A DNA stretch of 64,000 bases from Mycolicibacter virginiensis (GTDB taxonomy: Bacteria; Actinomycetota; Actinomycetes; Mycobacteriales; Mycobacteriaceae), in contig NZ_CP092430.2 of assembly GCF_022374935.2 (NCBI RefSeq), positions 3,596,001-3,660,000 on the forward strand, written 5' to 3'. Of this stretch, positions 7,321 through 16,859 are shown one piece after another. The notes under the pieces were generated by a model. It ran no database searches, was not told where the DNA came from, and saw only the letters and a program-made list of their open reading frames with translations. Numbering within the stretch: position 1 is the stretch's first letter; each line of letters opens with the position of its first letter. A program made the position numbers and the translations under genes.

Positions 7321-8547
7321 TTATCGCGAACCCGATGCCCGGGCAGTGATGCGTCCCGGCGCCGCCGCCGGAAGCAGCCGGTCGTACACCCGCAGCGTGT
7401 CGGTGGCGATCCGATCCCAGGAATACCGCGAACGGGCCCGTTCTCGCCCGGCCTTGCCGAAGCCCGACGCGGTGCGGCGATCCCGCAGGATGGCGTTGAT
7501 GGCATTCGCACAGGCGCGCGGGTCCTTCGGCGGTATCAGCAGGCCCGTCAAGTCGTGGACGACCGTATCGAGCATGCCCCCGACCGCCGACGCCACCACC
7601 GGCACCCCGCACGCCATCGCCTCCAGCGGCACCATGCCGAACGGCTCGTACCAAGGCGTACATGCGACGACGTCGGCAGACCGCAGCAACGCCGGCATAT
7701 CGGCGCGGGCAACGGAGCCGCAGAGCGACACCCGTTCGGCCACACCGAGATCGGCAGCCAGTTTGAGCAGCCGGCAGGCTTCCGGAACGGTATCGAGTTC
7801 GGCCCGCGGGGGTCCGCCGGCGATCACCAGCTCCGCACTGGGCACCGTGGTCAACGCCTCTATCACCGTGTCGAATCCCTTCCGGGGGACGAACCGGCCG
7901 ACTGCAACGATGCGCCGCCGCCCCGAGTGTTCTGCGGTCGGACCACGCGGGGAGAACTGCTGCACATCGACACCGCATGGCACCACCGAGATTCGCAACC
8001 GGTCTCGGCCGAGGCGCATCAGCTCGAAAACCTCATCACTGCAGCCGGCGGTCACCCACGTCGCCTCTTCCGCGACACGGGTCTCGAGCCGCAGCCGTTC
8101 GGCGGGGCTGGTGTCGCGGTGCCCCTGGTGCCGCTGCTTGACCACGCCCAACGCATGAAACGTCTGAACCGTGGGCACCCGGCGGCGTTTGGCAGCCAGC
8201 TGCGCGGCGATCCCGGACATCCAGAAATGCGCGTGCGCGATGTCGGGCCGCTCGCGGTCCCACTGCGCATCCAGGTACCGACCGAAGGCGACCATGTATT
8301 GCAGCAGTTCATCTTTGGGCACCTGGCGCGGTGGCCCCACCGGCACGTGAACCACCGTGTAGCCCTGGTCGGTGCGCACCCGCTCGGGCAGGTCGGCGTT
8401 GTCGCGGCGGGTGTAGACGTCCACATCGTGGCCGCGGCGGGCCAGTGCCGCCGACAGCTCGGCGACGTGGACGTTCTGGCCGCCGGCGTCGGCTCCGCCC
8501 AGGGTGGCCAGCGGGCTGGCATGTTCGGAAATCATTGCGATCTTCAC
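7321..8547 (-). CDS. GT4-family glycosyltransferase (GT-B fold)
   Basis: 408 aa with the two Rossmann halves of a GT-B retaining enzyme. The N-terminal donor/acceptor loop is GGADAGGQNVHV, followed by HAHFWMSG. The C-terminal nucleotide-sugar site is EPFGMVPLEAMACGVPVV, the E-x7-E motif of family GT4. Similarity is to sucrose-phosphate-synthase-like and MshA-like enzymes; donor and acceptor cannot be told. The start overlaps the stop of the upstream glycosyltransferase gene by 4 bases, so the two are translated as a pair and probably act in one glycan or glycolipid pathway. Confidence 0.87.
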   Translation of the reverse strand: MKIAMISEHASPLATLGGADAGGQNVHVAELSAALARRGHDVDVYTRRDNADLPERVRTDQGYTVVHVPVGPPRQVPKDELLQYMVAFGRYLDAQWDRERPDIAHAHFWMSGIAAQLAAKRRRVPTVQTFHALGVVKQRHQGHRDTSPAERLRLETRVAEEATWVTAGCSDEVFELMRLGRDRLRISVVPCGVDVQQFSPRGPTAEHSGRRRIVAVGRFVPRKGFDTVIEALTTVPSAELVIAGGPPRAELDTVPEACRLLKLAADLGVAERVSLCGSVARADMPALLRSADVVACTPWYEPFGMVPLEAMACGVPVVASAVGGMLDTVVHDLTGLLIPPKDPRACANAINAILRDRRTASGFGKAGRERARSRYSWDRIATDTLRVYDRLLPAAAPGRITARASGSR

Positions 8548-9551
8548 GGCAGTACTCCCCCGCTACTCCCGGCGTTGCATTGCGCCTCGATGACCTGGTC
8601 CCACCGACGCAGGAATCGGTCGAGCCCGAAGTGTTCAGTGGCGTAGTTGCGGGCCGCCTTGCCGACCACCTCGGCCAGATAGCGGTCGGCGACCAGCCCG
8701 CTGAGTGCGGTCCGCAAGGTCTCGAGGTCCGCGCTGACGACGCCCGCCTCGGGGGGCACCACCATCGGTGCCATCGTGGAGGCCACCGCCACCACCGGCA
8801 TTCCCAAGAACATGGCTTCCAGCAGCGACAGGCCCAACGACGTCCAGCGCGCGGTGTGCAGATAGACCCGGCGGTGCGCCAGTTCCTTCATCAGCTGATC
8901 AGCGCGTAGATCGCCGTGGCCGACAACACCCGTGCACCGATGCACCGGATCATTGAGGTCTTCGGTACCGATCCCCCAGACGTCGACCGGAGCGGCTTGC
9001 CCCAATGCGCCCAGCAGGTCCGCACCGACGGTGCGCCACCGCCGCAGCGGTTCGTTGATCAGGGCACCGGCGGCCGCGATGTCGCCGGTGTAGAGATGGC
9101 CGGGATCGGCGATACCGTGGTCGATCACCATCGTCGGGGCCCGGCCGTTGTCCCACATCAGCTGGTTGAACGCGGTGACGTGAATCAGCGGGATGTCGTC
9201 GCGGTCCGCGATCGGGTGCAGACTCTCCACCACGAACGGCCGCGGAGTGTTGTGTTCGACGTAGACCGCGGGGATATCAATTCCGGGCCGGCGGCCCAGC
9301 AGGCGCGCGGTGAGCTCCAGCTCGTGTGGTCGCTGCACTACCACCAGGTCGATCTCTTGTTCGCGCAGTTCGGCCAGCGGCACTTCTTGCGCGCGCGGCC
9401 AGTCGCGACCGCACAAGCCGCGACCGTCGGGATCATGCGGAGCGTTGACCGGAATGAGGTAGCGGTGTTCGCCGGCGACGAAGGAATCCATCCACGAGCC
9501 GTGCACATGCCAGACGAGCAGCGAACGCTGGGTGGTCTGCGGAAATGCCAT
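8544..9551 (-). CDS. Glycosyltransferase family 1/4-like protein
   Basis: 335 aa, GT-B type but divergent. Visible features: IDLVVVQRPHELELTARLLG, HNTPRPFVVESLH in the N-terminal half, and SLGLSLLEAMFLGMPVV in the nucleotide-sugar domain. It ends in the ATGA overlap with the following GT4 gene, forming an operon with it. A SigF-like element at 9562-9586 would start transcription only a few bases before the ATG. Function beyond glycosyl transfer is unknown. Confidence 0.8.
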   Translation of the reverse strand: MAFPQTTQRSLLVWHVHGSWMDSFVAGEHRYLIPVNAPHDPDGRGLCGRDWPRAQEVPLAELREQEIDLVVVQRPHELELTARLLGRRPGIDIPAVYVEHNTPRPFVVESLHPIADRDDIPLIHVTAFNQLMWDNGRAPTMVIDHGIADPGHLYTGDIAAAGALINEPLRRWRTVGADLLGALGQAAPVDVWGIGTEDLNDPVHRCTGVVGHGDLRADQLMKELAHRRVYLHTARWTSLGLSLLEAMFLGMPVVAVASTMAPMVVPPEAGVVSADLETLRTALSGLVADRYLAEVVGKAARNYATEHFGLDRFLRRWDQVIEAQCNAGSSGGVLP

Positions 9552-9561
9552 AACCGGTTGT

Positions 9562-9586
9562 TACCCGCGACACCGGCGTCTAAACG
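9562..9586 (-). promoter_or_regulatory. SigF-like promoter for the glycosyltransferase pair
   Basis: Minus strand reads CGTTT-N15-GGGTA. The predicted start of transcription is about 9554, 3 bases before the ATG at 9551, implying a nearly leaderless message. Confidence 0.5.
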
Positions 9587-9605
9587 TGGAAAAGGTACCC
9601 GAAGC

Positions 9606-9631
9606 GGTTTGCTGCAAGGGCTTTGGGGGAC
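9606..9631 (+). promoter_or_regulatory. SigF-like promoter candidate upstream of STAS gene
   Basis: GGTTT-N16-GGGAC: a perfect -35 and a -10 with one change. It lies about 200 bases before the STAS start at 9832, so it is a weaker candidate than the others. Confidence 0.35.
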
Positions 9632-9831
9632 AGGCGAAAAAGTACCGTTACCGAATCGTTGCAGTGTGCCGAAGATCGGCGTAGGTTCGTTGGCAGGTTG
9701 AGTTCACAGCCACCCGGAAAGACGCGTCAACCACGCTAGCCAGGGAGGCCCACTCCCTGCATCTCATCCGTGAAGGTGTAACTCGCATCGACGCGATCCA
9801 CAGTACGAGTTTCGACTGATGGAGTAATTCA

Positions 9832-10266
9832 ATGCCCGCTTTGAGAACCGCCGGATCGGTGTTCCCGGCCAACCGCATACCTTCCCTTCCCCCGTCCGAT
9901 ACTTGGGCGAGCCGCACCGCCCGTTCCGTCACCCGATGGGGTCGCTCCGGAGCAGTGATCAGCGTGGGCGGTGAACTCGACGCCTCCAACGCCGGTCAGC
10001 TGGCCGACTACGTGCAACGCTGCGCGGGCTACTGCGAGTGGTTGGTACTTGACCTCAATGATCTGGAATTCATTGGTACCGCTGGCTTTTCAGCCCTGAA
10101 GGCCATCACCGACCGATGCGCCGAAGCCATGGTCTACTGCACGACGGTGCCCGGCGTCGCGGTAGCGCGTTTGTTGCGAATCTGCGACCCGGGCAACGCT
10201 GTGCCGACGACGCCGTCGGTGGCCGACGCGCTCGCCGGCGTGCAGGGATTCCGGCACGTCCGCTAG
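9832..10266 (+). CDS. STAS-domain anti-sigma-factor antagonist
   Basis: 144 aa; a disordered N-terminus of about 38 residues precedes a STAS domain (AVISVGGELDASNAGQLADY, WLVLDLNDLEFIGTAGFSAL). The usual phosphoacceptor motif DxSG appears as FIGTAG, with Thr in the Ser position. Such proteins bind RsbW-type kinases to release SigF-group sigma factors. The start follows GGAG with good spacing. The stop overlaps the convergent MFS gene by 4 bases. It is a candidate regulator of the rsbW-sigF pair about 20 kb downstream, an inference from family and proximity. Confidence 0.83.
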   Translation: MPALRTAGSVFPANRIPSLPPSDTWASRTARSVTRWGRSGAVISVGGELDASNAGQLADYVQRCAGYCEWLVLDLNDLEFIGTAGFSALKAITDRCAEAMVYCTTVPGVAVARLLRICDPGNAVPTTPSVADALAGVQGFRHVR

Positions 10267-11642
10267 CCCTCACGCCCCCCGGCGAGTTCGCGGGCCCGTG
10301 CTTCACTCTCCACCGCCGGCCCCGAGCCGGGTAACCGCCGTCCAGCGACTTCGGGGGTGAAGACCAGCGCGAGCGCACCGATGGCCCCGGCTACGACCAG
10401 TAGGTAGGCCGGGGCCATCGGATTGCCGGTGCTTGAGACCAGCGCTTCGGCCATCAGCGGTGTGGTGCCGCCGAACGCCGACACCGACACGTTGAAGCCG
10501 ATGGCCAGCGCCCCGTAGCGCACCGGGGTGGGAAACAGGGCGGGCAGTGTCGCCGGCAACGTCGCATCGAAACACAGCAGCATCAGCCCGATCAGCAGAA
10601 CGCCGGCGAATGCCGTCGGATAGTTGTGGGCGGAGCGGATCAGATCGAAGGCCGGAATCGAAAGAGCCAGCAACATAGCGCATCCCGTCCACAGCACGGG
10701 TTTGACTCCAATGCGATCGGACAACCGCGCTACCAGGACCACGGTGGCCATCAGCACCAACAGCGTCAGCACGATCACCAGAAGCCCGCCAGCGTGTGGA
10801 ATCTGCGCGGTCGTCTGAAGGTACGTAGGCAGATAGCCGGTGAGCAAATAGTCGGTGACGTTGTAGGTCAAAACCAATGCGATGCACAGCAGCAGGGGCT
10901 GCCATTGTCTGGCGGTACGTCGCAGTTGCCGCATTGCGGAGTCTTCGGAGTTTTCTGCTTCATAGGCCGGCGATTCCTCGAGGCGCAACCGCAGGTAGAG
11001 GGCGGCCAGCCCCAACGGAGCGCTGAGCAACAACGGAATTCGCCACCCCCAACTGAGCATTTCCGCGTCAGTGAGCAGACTTTGCAGGACGGTGACCAGC
11101 AGGCCCGCGACGACGTAGCCGGCCTGCGAACTCAGCGGCAGAAAGCCGGCCATCATGCCGCGCTTGTTGTCCGGGGCCTGTTCACCGACGTAGACCATCG
11201 CCCCGACGTATTCACCGCCGGCGGAGAAGCCCTGCACCATGCGCGTGGCCACGAGCAAGATAGGCGCGGCGACCCCGATAGTGCTGTAGCTCGGCAGCAG
11301 CCCGGTGGCGGTGGTGCCGAGCGTCATCATCAGCAGGGTGGTGACCAGCACCCGCTTACGTCCGATCCGATCGCCGAGTGGGCCGAAGACCAATCCGCCG
11401 ATCGGGCGCACCGCGAACGCCGCGGCCAGTGTGCCGAAGGCACCGATCAGACTGCTGGCGCCGGTGCCGGGATAGAACACCCGCGCGATGGTGGTGGCGA
11501 GGTAACCGTAGACGCCAAAGTCGTACCACTCCATGAAGTTGCCGATGGCGGTGCCACGGATCGAGCGCCGGACTTGGTCAGGATCGGAGACCCGGATCTG
11601 CTCGCGCCGCCAGCGTCGTCGGCGATGTCGGCGGCTGGTCAG
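10263..11642 (-). CDS. MFS metabolite/H+ symporter (MHS family)
   Basis: About 459 aa, 12 predicted membrane helices. The MHS signature GPLGDRIGRKRVLV lies between helices 2 and 3, and the conserved N-terminus RRSIRGTAIGNFMEWYDFGV leads into helix 1; relatives transport proline, betaine, shikimate or dicarboxylates. The first ATG in frame (11534) falls inside that conserved segment, so translation must begin earlier. No ATG, GTG or TTG occurs in frame between it and the cutinase 3' end; a CTG at 11642 is the likely start, placed 4 bases after the cutinase stop and fitting translational coupling. Substrate unknown. Confidence 0.85.
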   Translation of the reverse strand: MTSRRHRRRRWRREQIRVSDPDQVRRSIRGTAIGNFMEWYDFGVYGYLATTIARVFYPGTGASSLIGAFGTLAAAFAVRPIGGLVFGPLGDRIGRKRVLVTTLLMMTLGTTATGLLPSYSTIGVAAPILLVATRMVQGFSAGGEYVGAMVYVGEQAPDNKRGMMAGFLPLSSQAGYVVAGLLVTVLQSLLTDAEMLSWGWRIPLLLSAPLGLAALYLRLRLEESPAYEAENSEDSAMRQLRRTARQWQPLLLCIALVLTYNVTDYLLTGYLPTYLQTTAQIPHAGGLLVIVLTLLVLMATVVLVARLSDRIGVKPVLWTGCAMLLALSIPAFDLIRSAHNYPTAFAGVLLIGLMLLCFDATLPATLPALFPTPVRYGALAIGFNVSVSAFGGTTPLMAEALVSSTGNPMAPAYLLVVAGAIGALALVFTPEVAGRRLPGSGPAVESEARARELAGGREG

Positions 11643-11646
11643 TGCG

Positions 11647-12351
11647 CTATCCCACGCGGCCCTGGACCAGCTGGCGGGCGGCGAAGTCGGCCCCTTGTTG
11701 GACCATCGTTGCGTCGTCGCCGGCGTAGCTGTCGTGCGCCGCGAAGTTCATGCCGTCGGAGCACACCGCGTCCTCGACGGCGCACACCTGCAGGGTCTTC
11801 GCCTGATACAGGGGCCCGATCACGATCGTGGGTTCTTTGAGGAAGTTCATCGCCCGTTCGTTGGGCATGGCGAACAACACGACCGCGGCGACGTGATCGG
11901 CGACGTCGGGGTCCAGTGGTTTGGGCACTGTCGCCGGGTCGACCCCGTCAGGAACTTGGGCCGAGGTGACGAAACCCATCACGGCCGCGCCCTGGGAGTA
12001 ACCGCCCAGCACCATCTTGGTTCTGGGACAGCTGGTCGCTCGGGAGACCACGTGAGCACCCGCGTCCCGAATGCCGTCGACGCCGGTGTCCCAGTGGTCG
12101 TTGGCCGGATAGTTGACCGCGTAGACGGCTGGGCTTGTTCCCAAGCGGGCGTTGAGCGCATTGAGGAACGCTTGGCCCGTCGGGCCGACTCCCGGCGGCT
12201 CACCGGTTCCGCGCGCGAACACCACCTCGGTGTCGGGACACGGCGCCGCCCTCGCGGCGGGAACGCCGGGGGTCAAAAGCATCGCGGTACCGACTGCGGA
12301 TACCGCGATCGCCAGCGAGCCAATGGAATCGAGGCTGGTACGAGCGGACAT
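11647..12351 (-). CDS. Cutinase-family serine esterase (CULP)
   Basis: 234 aa secreted alpha/beta hydrolase. Signal peptide about residues 1-36 (ending PAARA), then the cutinase fold: PCPDTEVVFARGTGEPPGVG, the nucleophile in VLGGYSQGAAVMG, the acid in VEDAVCSDG and His in AAHDSY. Cys pairs typical of cutinases are present. Mycobacterial CULPs hydrolyse lipid esters at the envelope. The start ATG at 12351 is chosen because a SigF-like element at 12363-12388 would put transcription downstream of the alternative GTG at 12369. The MFS gene follows at 4 bases, so the two are probably co-transcribed. Confidence 0.9.
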   Translation of the reverse strand: MSARTSLDSIGSLAIAVSAVGTAMLLTPGVPAARAAPCPDTEVVFARGTGEPPGVGPTGQAFLNALNARLGTSPAVYAVNYPANDHWDTGVDGIRDAGAHVVSRATSCPRTKMVLGGYSQGAAVMGFVTSAQVPDGVDPATVPKPLDPDVADHVAAVVLFAMPNERAMNFLKEPTIVIGPLYQAKTLQVCAVEDAVCSDGMNFAAHDSYAGDDATMVQQGADFAARQLVQGRVG

Positions 12352-12361
12352 GTCGGTGTAG

Positions 12362-13567
<1,206 letters not shown>

Positions 13568-13585
13568 CTGAGGCCGCGGAGGCGC

Positions 13586-13741
13586 TCAATACCAGTAACG
13601 TCTGCCGCCAACCGGGCGTCCCACCGCCCCCAACAGCCAGAACACCGCTCCGACGACCAGTAGGACGATCCCGATCGCCCACAAGACGTAGACATCGAAA
13701 ACCAGACCCAGGATCAGCAGCAGCAACCCGAGGCCGATCAT
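13586..13741 (-). CDS. Small two-helix membrane protein
   Basis: 51 aa, starting in the ATGA overlap with the hemerythrin-like gene. It is almost entirely two hydrophobic helices (MIGLGLLLLILGLVFDVYVL and WAIGIVLLVVGAVFWLLGAV) with a basic tail GGRRYWY. Its form matches the small mycobacterial membrane family with a conserved C-terminal aromatic RRxWY motif (DUF6131-like). Coupling to the hemerythrin-like protein suggests both are made together under SigF. Confidence 0.8.
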   Translation of the reverse strand: MIGLGLLLLILGLVFDVYVLWAIGIVLLVVGAVFWLLGAVGRPVGGRRYWY

Positions 13742-14301
13742 GAGTCATACCCCAGGATCGCGTCCCGGGCCCGGTCCATCATGGAGGCAAAGGGCCCCAC
13801 GAACGCGTTGGCCAGTGCGCCCTCGACTCCGGCGTGCGGCCTCGTGGGTGCGATTGCCTCGGCGAGCCTGACCGCCCTCTCCAACAGCTTCAGTTCAGAT
13901 TCGCTGAGTTCCTCACGCAGCTGGGCAAATTCGTCGTGTTCTTCGTGGCCGGCGTGTTCGAGGACATCGTCGCGAAGTTCCCGAAGCTTTTCGGTGAAAA
14001 ACTCCGAATCCACGTTGACGTTCTCCAGCTCGCCCAAGGCCTCCTTGGCCTTCTTCTCTTCGGCCAACCGCGCGTCGATCATCGCGCGACCGTTGTCGAG
14101 CTCGTGGGCGGCTCGCGGATGCACGATCTCCTCTTCGGCCGTCTCGTGCACGGCCAGCAGCCGGCGCAGCCGGACGAACGATTCGTCGCGCTCGCCGCCG
14201 GCGGCCAGCAGTGTCTCGTCGAACAGCGTTTTGATGCGCTGATGCTGCTCGGTGAGGAAATCGACCACGTCTGTCGGGCTGTGCAATGTCGTCTGTGCCA
14301 T
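13738..14301 (-). CDS. Hemerythrin-like HHE cation-binding protein
   Basis: 187 aa, four-helix HHE protein. Metal-ligand candidates are in LTEQHQRIKTLF, LLAVHETAEEEIVHP and LEHAGHEEHDEFAQL, giving His and Glu ligands for a di-iron centre. Mycobacterial hemerythrin-like proteins bind oxygen or peroxide and affect oxidative and nitrosative stress responses. An exact SigF-type promoter ends about 11 bases upstream of the ATG, so the message would be almost leaderless. The 51-aa membrane protein follows by ATGA overlap. Confidence 0.9.
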   Translation of the reverse strand: MAQTTLHSPTDVVDFLTEQHQRIKTLFDETLLAAGGERDESFVRLRRLLAVHETAEEEIVHPRAAHELDNGRAMIDARLAEEKKAKEALGELENVNVDSEFFTEKLRELRDDVLEHAGHEEHDEFAQLREELSESELKLLERAVRLAEAIAPTRPHAGVEGALANAFVGPFASMMDRARDAILGYDS

Positions 14302-14311
14302 GGCTATGGGC

Positions 14312-14337
14312 TACCCCGACGATGTTGGGGCAAAACC
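14312..14337 (-). promoter_or_regulatory. SigF-type promoter (exact consensus) for hemerythrin operon
   Basis: Minus strand GGTTT-N16-GGGTA with the -10 ending 10 bases before the ATG at 14301. Confidence 0.75.
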
Positions 14338-14348
14338 CTGGCCGGACC

Positions 14349-15809
14349 CTAGGACACCACGCGTATCTGCTCCAATGACGGATCCGCGGCGTCGGGCAAT
14401 GCCATCCCGGCTGCCAGCCCGGACCGCAGATATTCGATGACGGCGGCGTCGAGGCGCTCACCGGGGACCACTGCCGGCACGCCTGGCGGATACGGCGTGA
14501 GCTGCTCTGCGGCGATACGTCCGGCAGCCCGCGATGCGGCGACCATCTCGGTGGGACCAAAGAATGCATCCCGGGGCAACTGCACGGTCTCCAGTTGCAG
14601 CTCCTGCGGCGAGGGCAGACGGATGTCAGCAGGTCGTTGGAAAGATGTTGCGGCGTCGCGCCACCCGTGTAGCGCGTCCAGCAGCCGATCAGCCGTACCG
14701 GCGTCATCGGCGAAGGACATGGTGACCAGGATGCGCCGGTGGTCGGCCAATCCCACGTCGAGGCAGCGTTGTTCGCGTAGCCAATCCCTGGCCTGATAAC
14801 CCGACGTCCCGGTGCCCGAGACGTCGATCAGCACCTGCAGCCGGTCCAGATCGTGGGAGGCCTGTGTACCGAGCAGCGCATGCTCGAGCACTTCGATGTC
14901 AGAGATCTCATCGATGCGCCCGCGCACGTCACCTGCCAATTCGAGTGCGCCGTCCAATAGTTCATGTCCGTGGTGAACCATCTGACGACGCCAGCCGTCC
15001 AGTGCTGCGTAGATCGGCACGCTGGGACTGGTTGTCATCAACAGATCGGCGCAGGCCGTCAGCCGCTCTCGGTCGATGAGATCGCCCTGAATGTGGTAGA
15101 CCGAGCCCTGCTCGAATCCCGCTCCCATCTTGTGCACGCTGACCACGCAGACGTCTGCGCCGGCGTCCATCGCCCAGGTCGGCAGGTCTTCATGGAAGGG
15201 CAGGTGCGCGCCCCAGGCCTCATCGACGATCAGCGGCTTGCCCCGGTCATGACATATCTCGGCGATAGCAGCCAGGTCCGCGCAGGTGCCGTACGGCGAC
15301 GGGCTGACCACCAGCGCGCCCGCGGCGTCGGGATTCTCCTCCCACGCACCGGCAACCCGTTCCGGCGACGGCGGATGACACAAGTGCCGCTCGGCGTCCC
15401 AGCGCGGGACGATCCAGCGCGGCCGGATGCCGGAGAAGATCAGTCCACCCACCACGGACTTGTGGCTGTCGCGGGGCAGCAGCAGTCCGCCGTCCGCGCC
15501 GCCGGCCACCGCCATCATCGCGGCGCGAACCGAAAGCGAACTGCCACAGGTGGAGAAGAATGCCGACGAAGCGCCGACGGCGTCGGCCATCAACTGCTCG
15601 GCGTCGGTCAGGAACTCCCCGCGTGCTTCCCAGTCATCCAAGCCACCGCGAGCGAGCACATCGGCGCGGAACAGATCCGCGCCCAACGCGTCGAGCACTG
15701 ATTCGTCGGCGCCGCGTCCCCGGCGGTGTCCGGGCGGGCTGAACCCGTACCGGTCCTGGCGTTGGTAATCGGCGAGGGCTTCCAGCACGGGTGCTCGGCG
15801 CTGATCCAT
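14349..15809 (-). CDS. Orn/Lys/Arg decarboxylase-family PLP enzyme
   Basis: 486 aa, fold-type I PLP enzyme. Motifs: FSPPGHRRGRG near the N-terminus, FFSTCGSSLSVRAAMMA (cofactor phosphate), LIVDEAWGAHLPFH (Asp and His stacking on PLP) and the Schiff-base Lys in VVSVHKMGAGFEQGS. It lacks the N-terminal receiver-like wing of large enterobacterial decarboxylases, matching the short SpeA-like class. The substrate (Lys, Orn or Arg) is not determined. It follows the membrane-protein gene by 18 bases, so it is probably third in the PfpI operon and may supply polyamines or consume acid in stress. Confidence 0.87.
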   Translation of the reverse strand: MDQRRAPVLEALADYQRQDRYGFSPPGHRRGRGADESVLDALGADLFRADVLARGGLDDWEARGEFLTDAEQLMADAVGASSAFFSTCGSSLSVRAAMMAVAGGADGGLLLPRDSHKSVVGGLIFSGIRPRWIVPRWDAERHLCHPPSPERVAGAWEENPDAAGALVVSPSPYGTCADLAAIAEICHDRGKPLIVDEAWGAHLPFHEDLPTWAMDAGADVCVVSVHKMGAGFEQGSVYHIQGDLIDRERLTACADLLMTTSPSVPIYAALDGWRRQMVHHGHELLDGALELAGDVRGRIDEISDIEVLEHALLGTQASHDLDRLQVLIDVSGTGTSGYQARDWLREQRCLDVGLADHRRILVTMSFADDAGTADRLLDALHGWRDAATSFQRPADIRLPSPQELQLETVQLPRDAFFGPTEMVAASRAAGRIAAEQLTPYPPGVPAVVPGERLDAAVIEYLRSGLAAGMALPDAADPSLEQIRVVS

Positions 15810-15827
15810 CGGCGAGCCGCCCGCCCG

Positions 15828-16178
15828 CTAGCGCCGAAAGGCGATGACCAGTGCCAGCAGATCGATCCCCAGCAGCGCCCAACCGGCCACCGGCACCAGG
15901 AATCCGCGCCGGCGCCCCGCCGTGAAGAAGGTAGCCAGAATGGTCACTGCGGCAATGGCCGGCGCGCCGTAATAGAGCATTCCGAAGACCACTCCGCTGG
16001 GCCCGAGGTCGGGGCACTCGGCGGTGCTGCAGGCGGCGGTGCTCATCACCGCACCCGTCGCAACCACCATCACCAGGGCGGCGCCGGCGGCGGTCAGCAG
16101 AGCGGCGGCCCAGTTGACCCAGAGTCGGGCGCGGCGGTTGTCGTTCTCGACTGGTACCGGCATCGGCTCTGCCATCAC
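15828..16178 (-). CDS. Four-helix membrane protein (paralogue of 33597-33992)
   Basis: 116 aa, family not named here. About four membrane helices with a short loop carrying two Cys (STAACSTAECPDLGPSG), then VVFGMLYYGAPAIAA and a basic turn GRRRGFL before the last helix. The same layout and motifs (CNRAACPEL, LFGVLYHGAAGVAA, THRRG) occur in the protein at 33597-33992. The start overlaps the pfpI stop by 4 bases. Both paralogues lie behind SigF-type promoters, which suggests a shared envelope-stress role. Confidence 0.8.
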   Translation of the reverse strand: MMAEPMPVPVENDNRRARLWVNWAAALLTAAGAALVMVVATGAVMSTAACSTAECPDLGPSGVVFGMLYYGAPAIAAVTILATFFTAGRRRGFLVPVAGWALLGIDLLALVIAFRR

Positions 16179-16744
16179 AACGTCGCCCCTCGTGCCGCGA
16201 ACTCGTCCACCAGCGCATCACAGAATGCTGGGAGGTCGTCGGGTTTGCGGCTCGACAGCAGGATCGATGGCCCGCAGTCGCAGCGCACCAACTCCTCGTC
16301 GACCCAATCGCCGCCCGCATTGACGATGTCGGTACGCAAGCTGGGCCACGACGTAATCCGCCGGCCGGCAACGACTCCGGCCTCCACCAGCGTCCACGGG
16401 CCATGACAGATAACGGCGACCGGTTTGCCGATGTCGAAGAATTCCCGCACGAACGACACCGCGCGTTCATCGGTGCGCAGCTGGTCGGGGTTGGCCACCC
16501 CGCCCGGCAGGACCAGTGCGTCGAAGTCATCCGCCGAGGTATCTGTGACTTGCCGGTCCACGTCGAATTTGTCGGCACGGTCCAGATGGTTGAAGGCCTG
16601 AACCGGGCCCTCTGCGGTGGACACCAGAGTCGGACGCGCACCGGCTTCGGCGACCGCGCGCCACGGTTCGGTCAGCTCGACCTGTTCGACGCCCTCTGGC
16701 GCCACCAGAAACGCGACCCGTCGTCCTTCCAGTGATCCGGACAT
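16175..16744 (-). CDS. DJ-1/PfpI-family protein
   Basis: 189 aa class I glutamine-amidotransferase-like fold. The nucleophile Cys lies in the elbow KPVAVICHGPWTLVEAG, with Glu early (APEGVEQVEL) and FDALVLPGGVANPDQL. Closest in form to YraA/PfpI-type proteins, often glyoxalase/deglycase-like or general stress proteins. The ATG at 16744 has GGAGAG at good spacing; longer in-frame starts exist up to 17026 but have no homology. First gene of an operon with the membrane protein and the decarboxylase, behind a SigF-type promoter. Confidence 0.9.
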   Translation of the reverse strand: MSGSLEGRRVAFLVAPEGVEQVELTEPWRAVAEAGARPTLVSTAEGPVQAFNHLDRADKFDVDRQVTDTSADDFDALVLPGGVANPDQLRTDERAVSFVREFFDIGKPVAVICHGPWTLVEAGVVAGRRITSWPSLRTDIVNAGGDWVDEELVRCDCGPSILLSSRKPDDLPAFCDALVDEFAARGATL

Positions 16745-16793
16745 GACCTCTCCTTTCTGTGCTGCGGTCAGCTCCCCCCGGTAGCGACCCGCA

Positions 16794-16819
16794 TACCCGA
16801 CTGCCCGGTCGGACAAACG
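16794..16819 (-). promoter_or_regulatory. SigF-type promoter for the pfpI operon
   Basis: Minus strand CGTTT-N16-GGGTA. Predicted transcription start about 16787, leader about 43 nt. It sits back to back with the plus-strand promoter at 16824-16849. Confidence 0.65.
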
Positions 16820-16823
16820 AAGC

Positions 16824-16849
16824 GGTGTAGCACTGCACGCGCGGGGGTA
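16824..16849 (+). promoter_or_regulatory. SigF-type promoter for the lipoprotein gene
   Basis: GGTGT-N16-GGGTA followed by T. The predicted start of transcription falls within about 3 bases of the ATG at 16860, giving a leaderless message. Confidence 0.55.
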
Positions 16850-16859
16850 TTCCGCCGTC

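Noticed and set aside
9640..9831. tRNA or small RNA in the gap before the STAS gene
   Set aside because: A short dyad GGGAGG/CTCCCT is seen but no cloverleaf or conserved tRNA bases.
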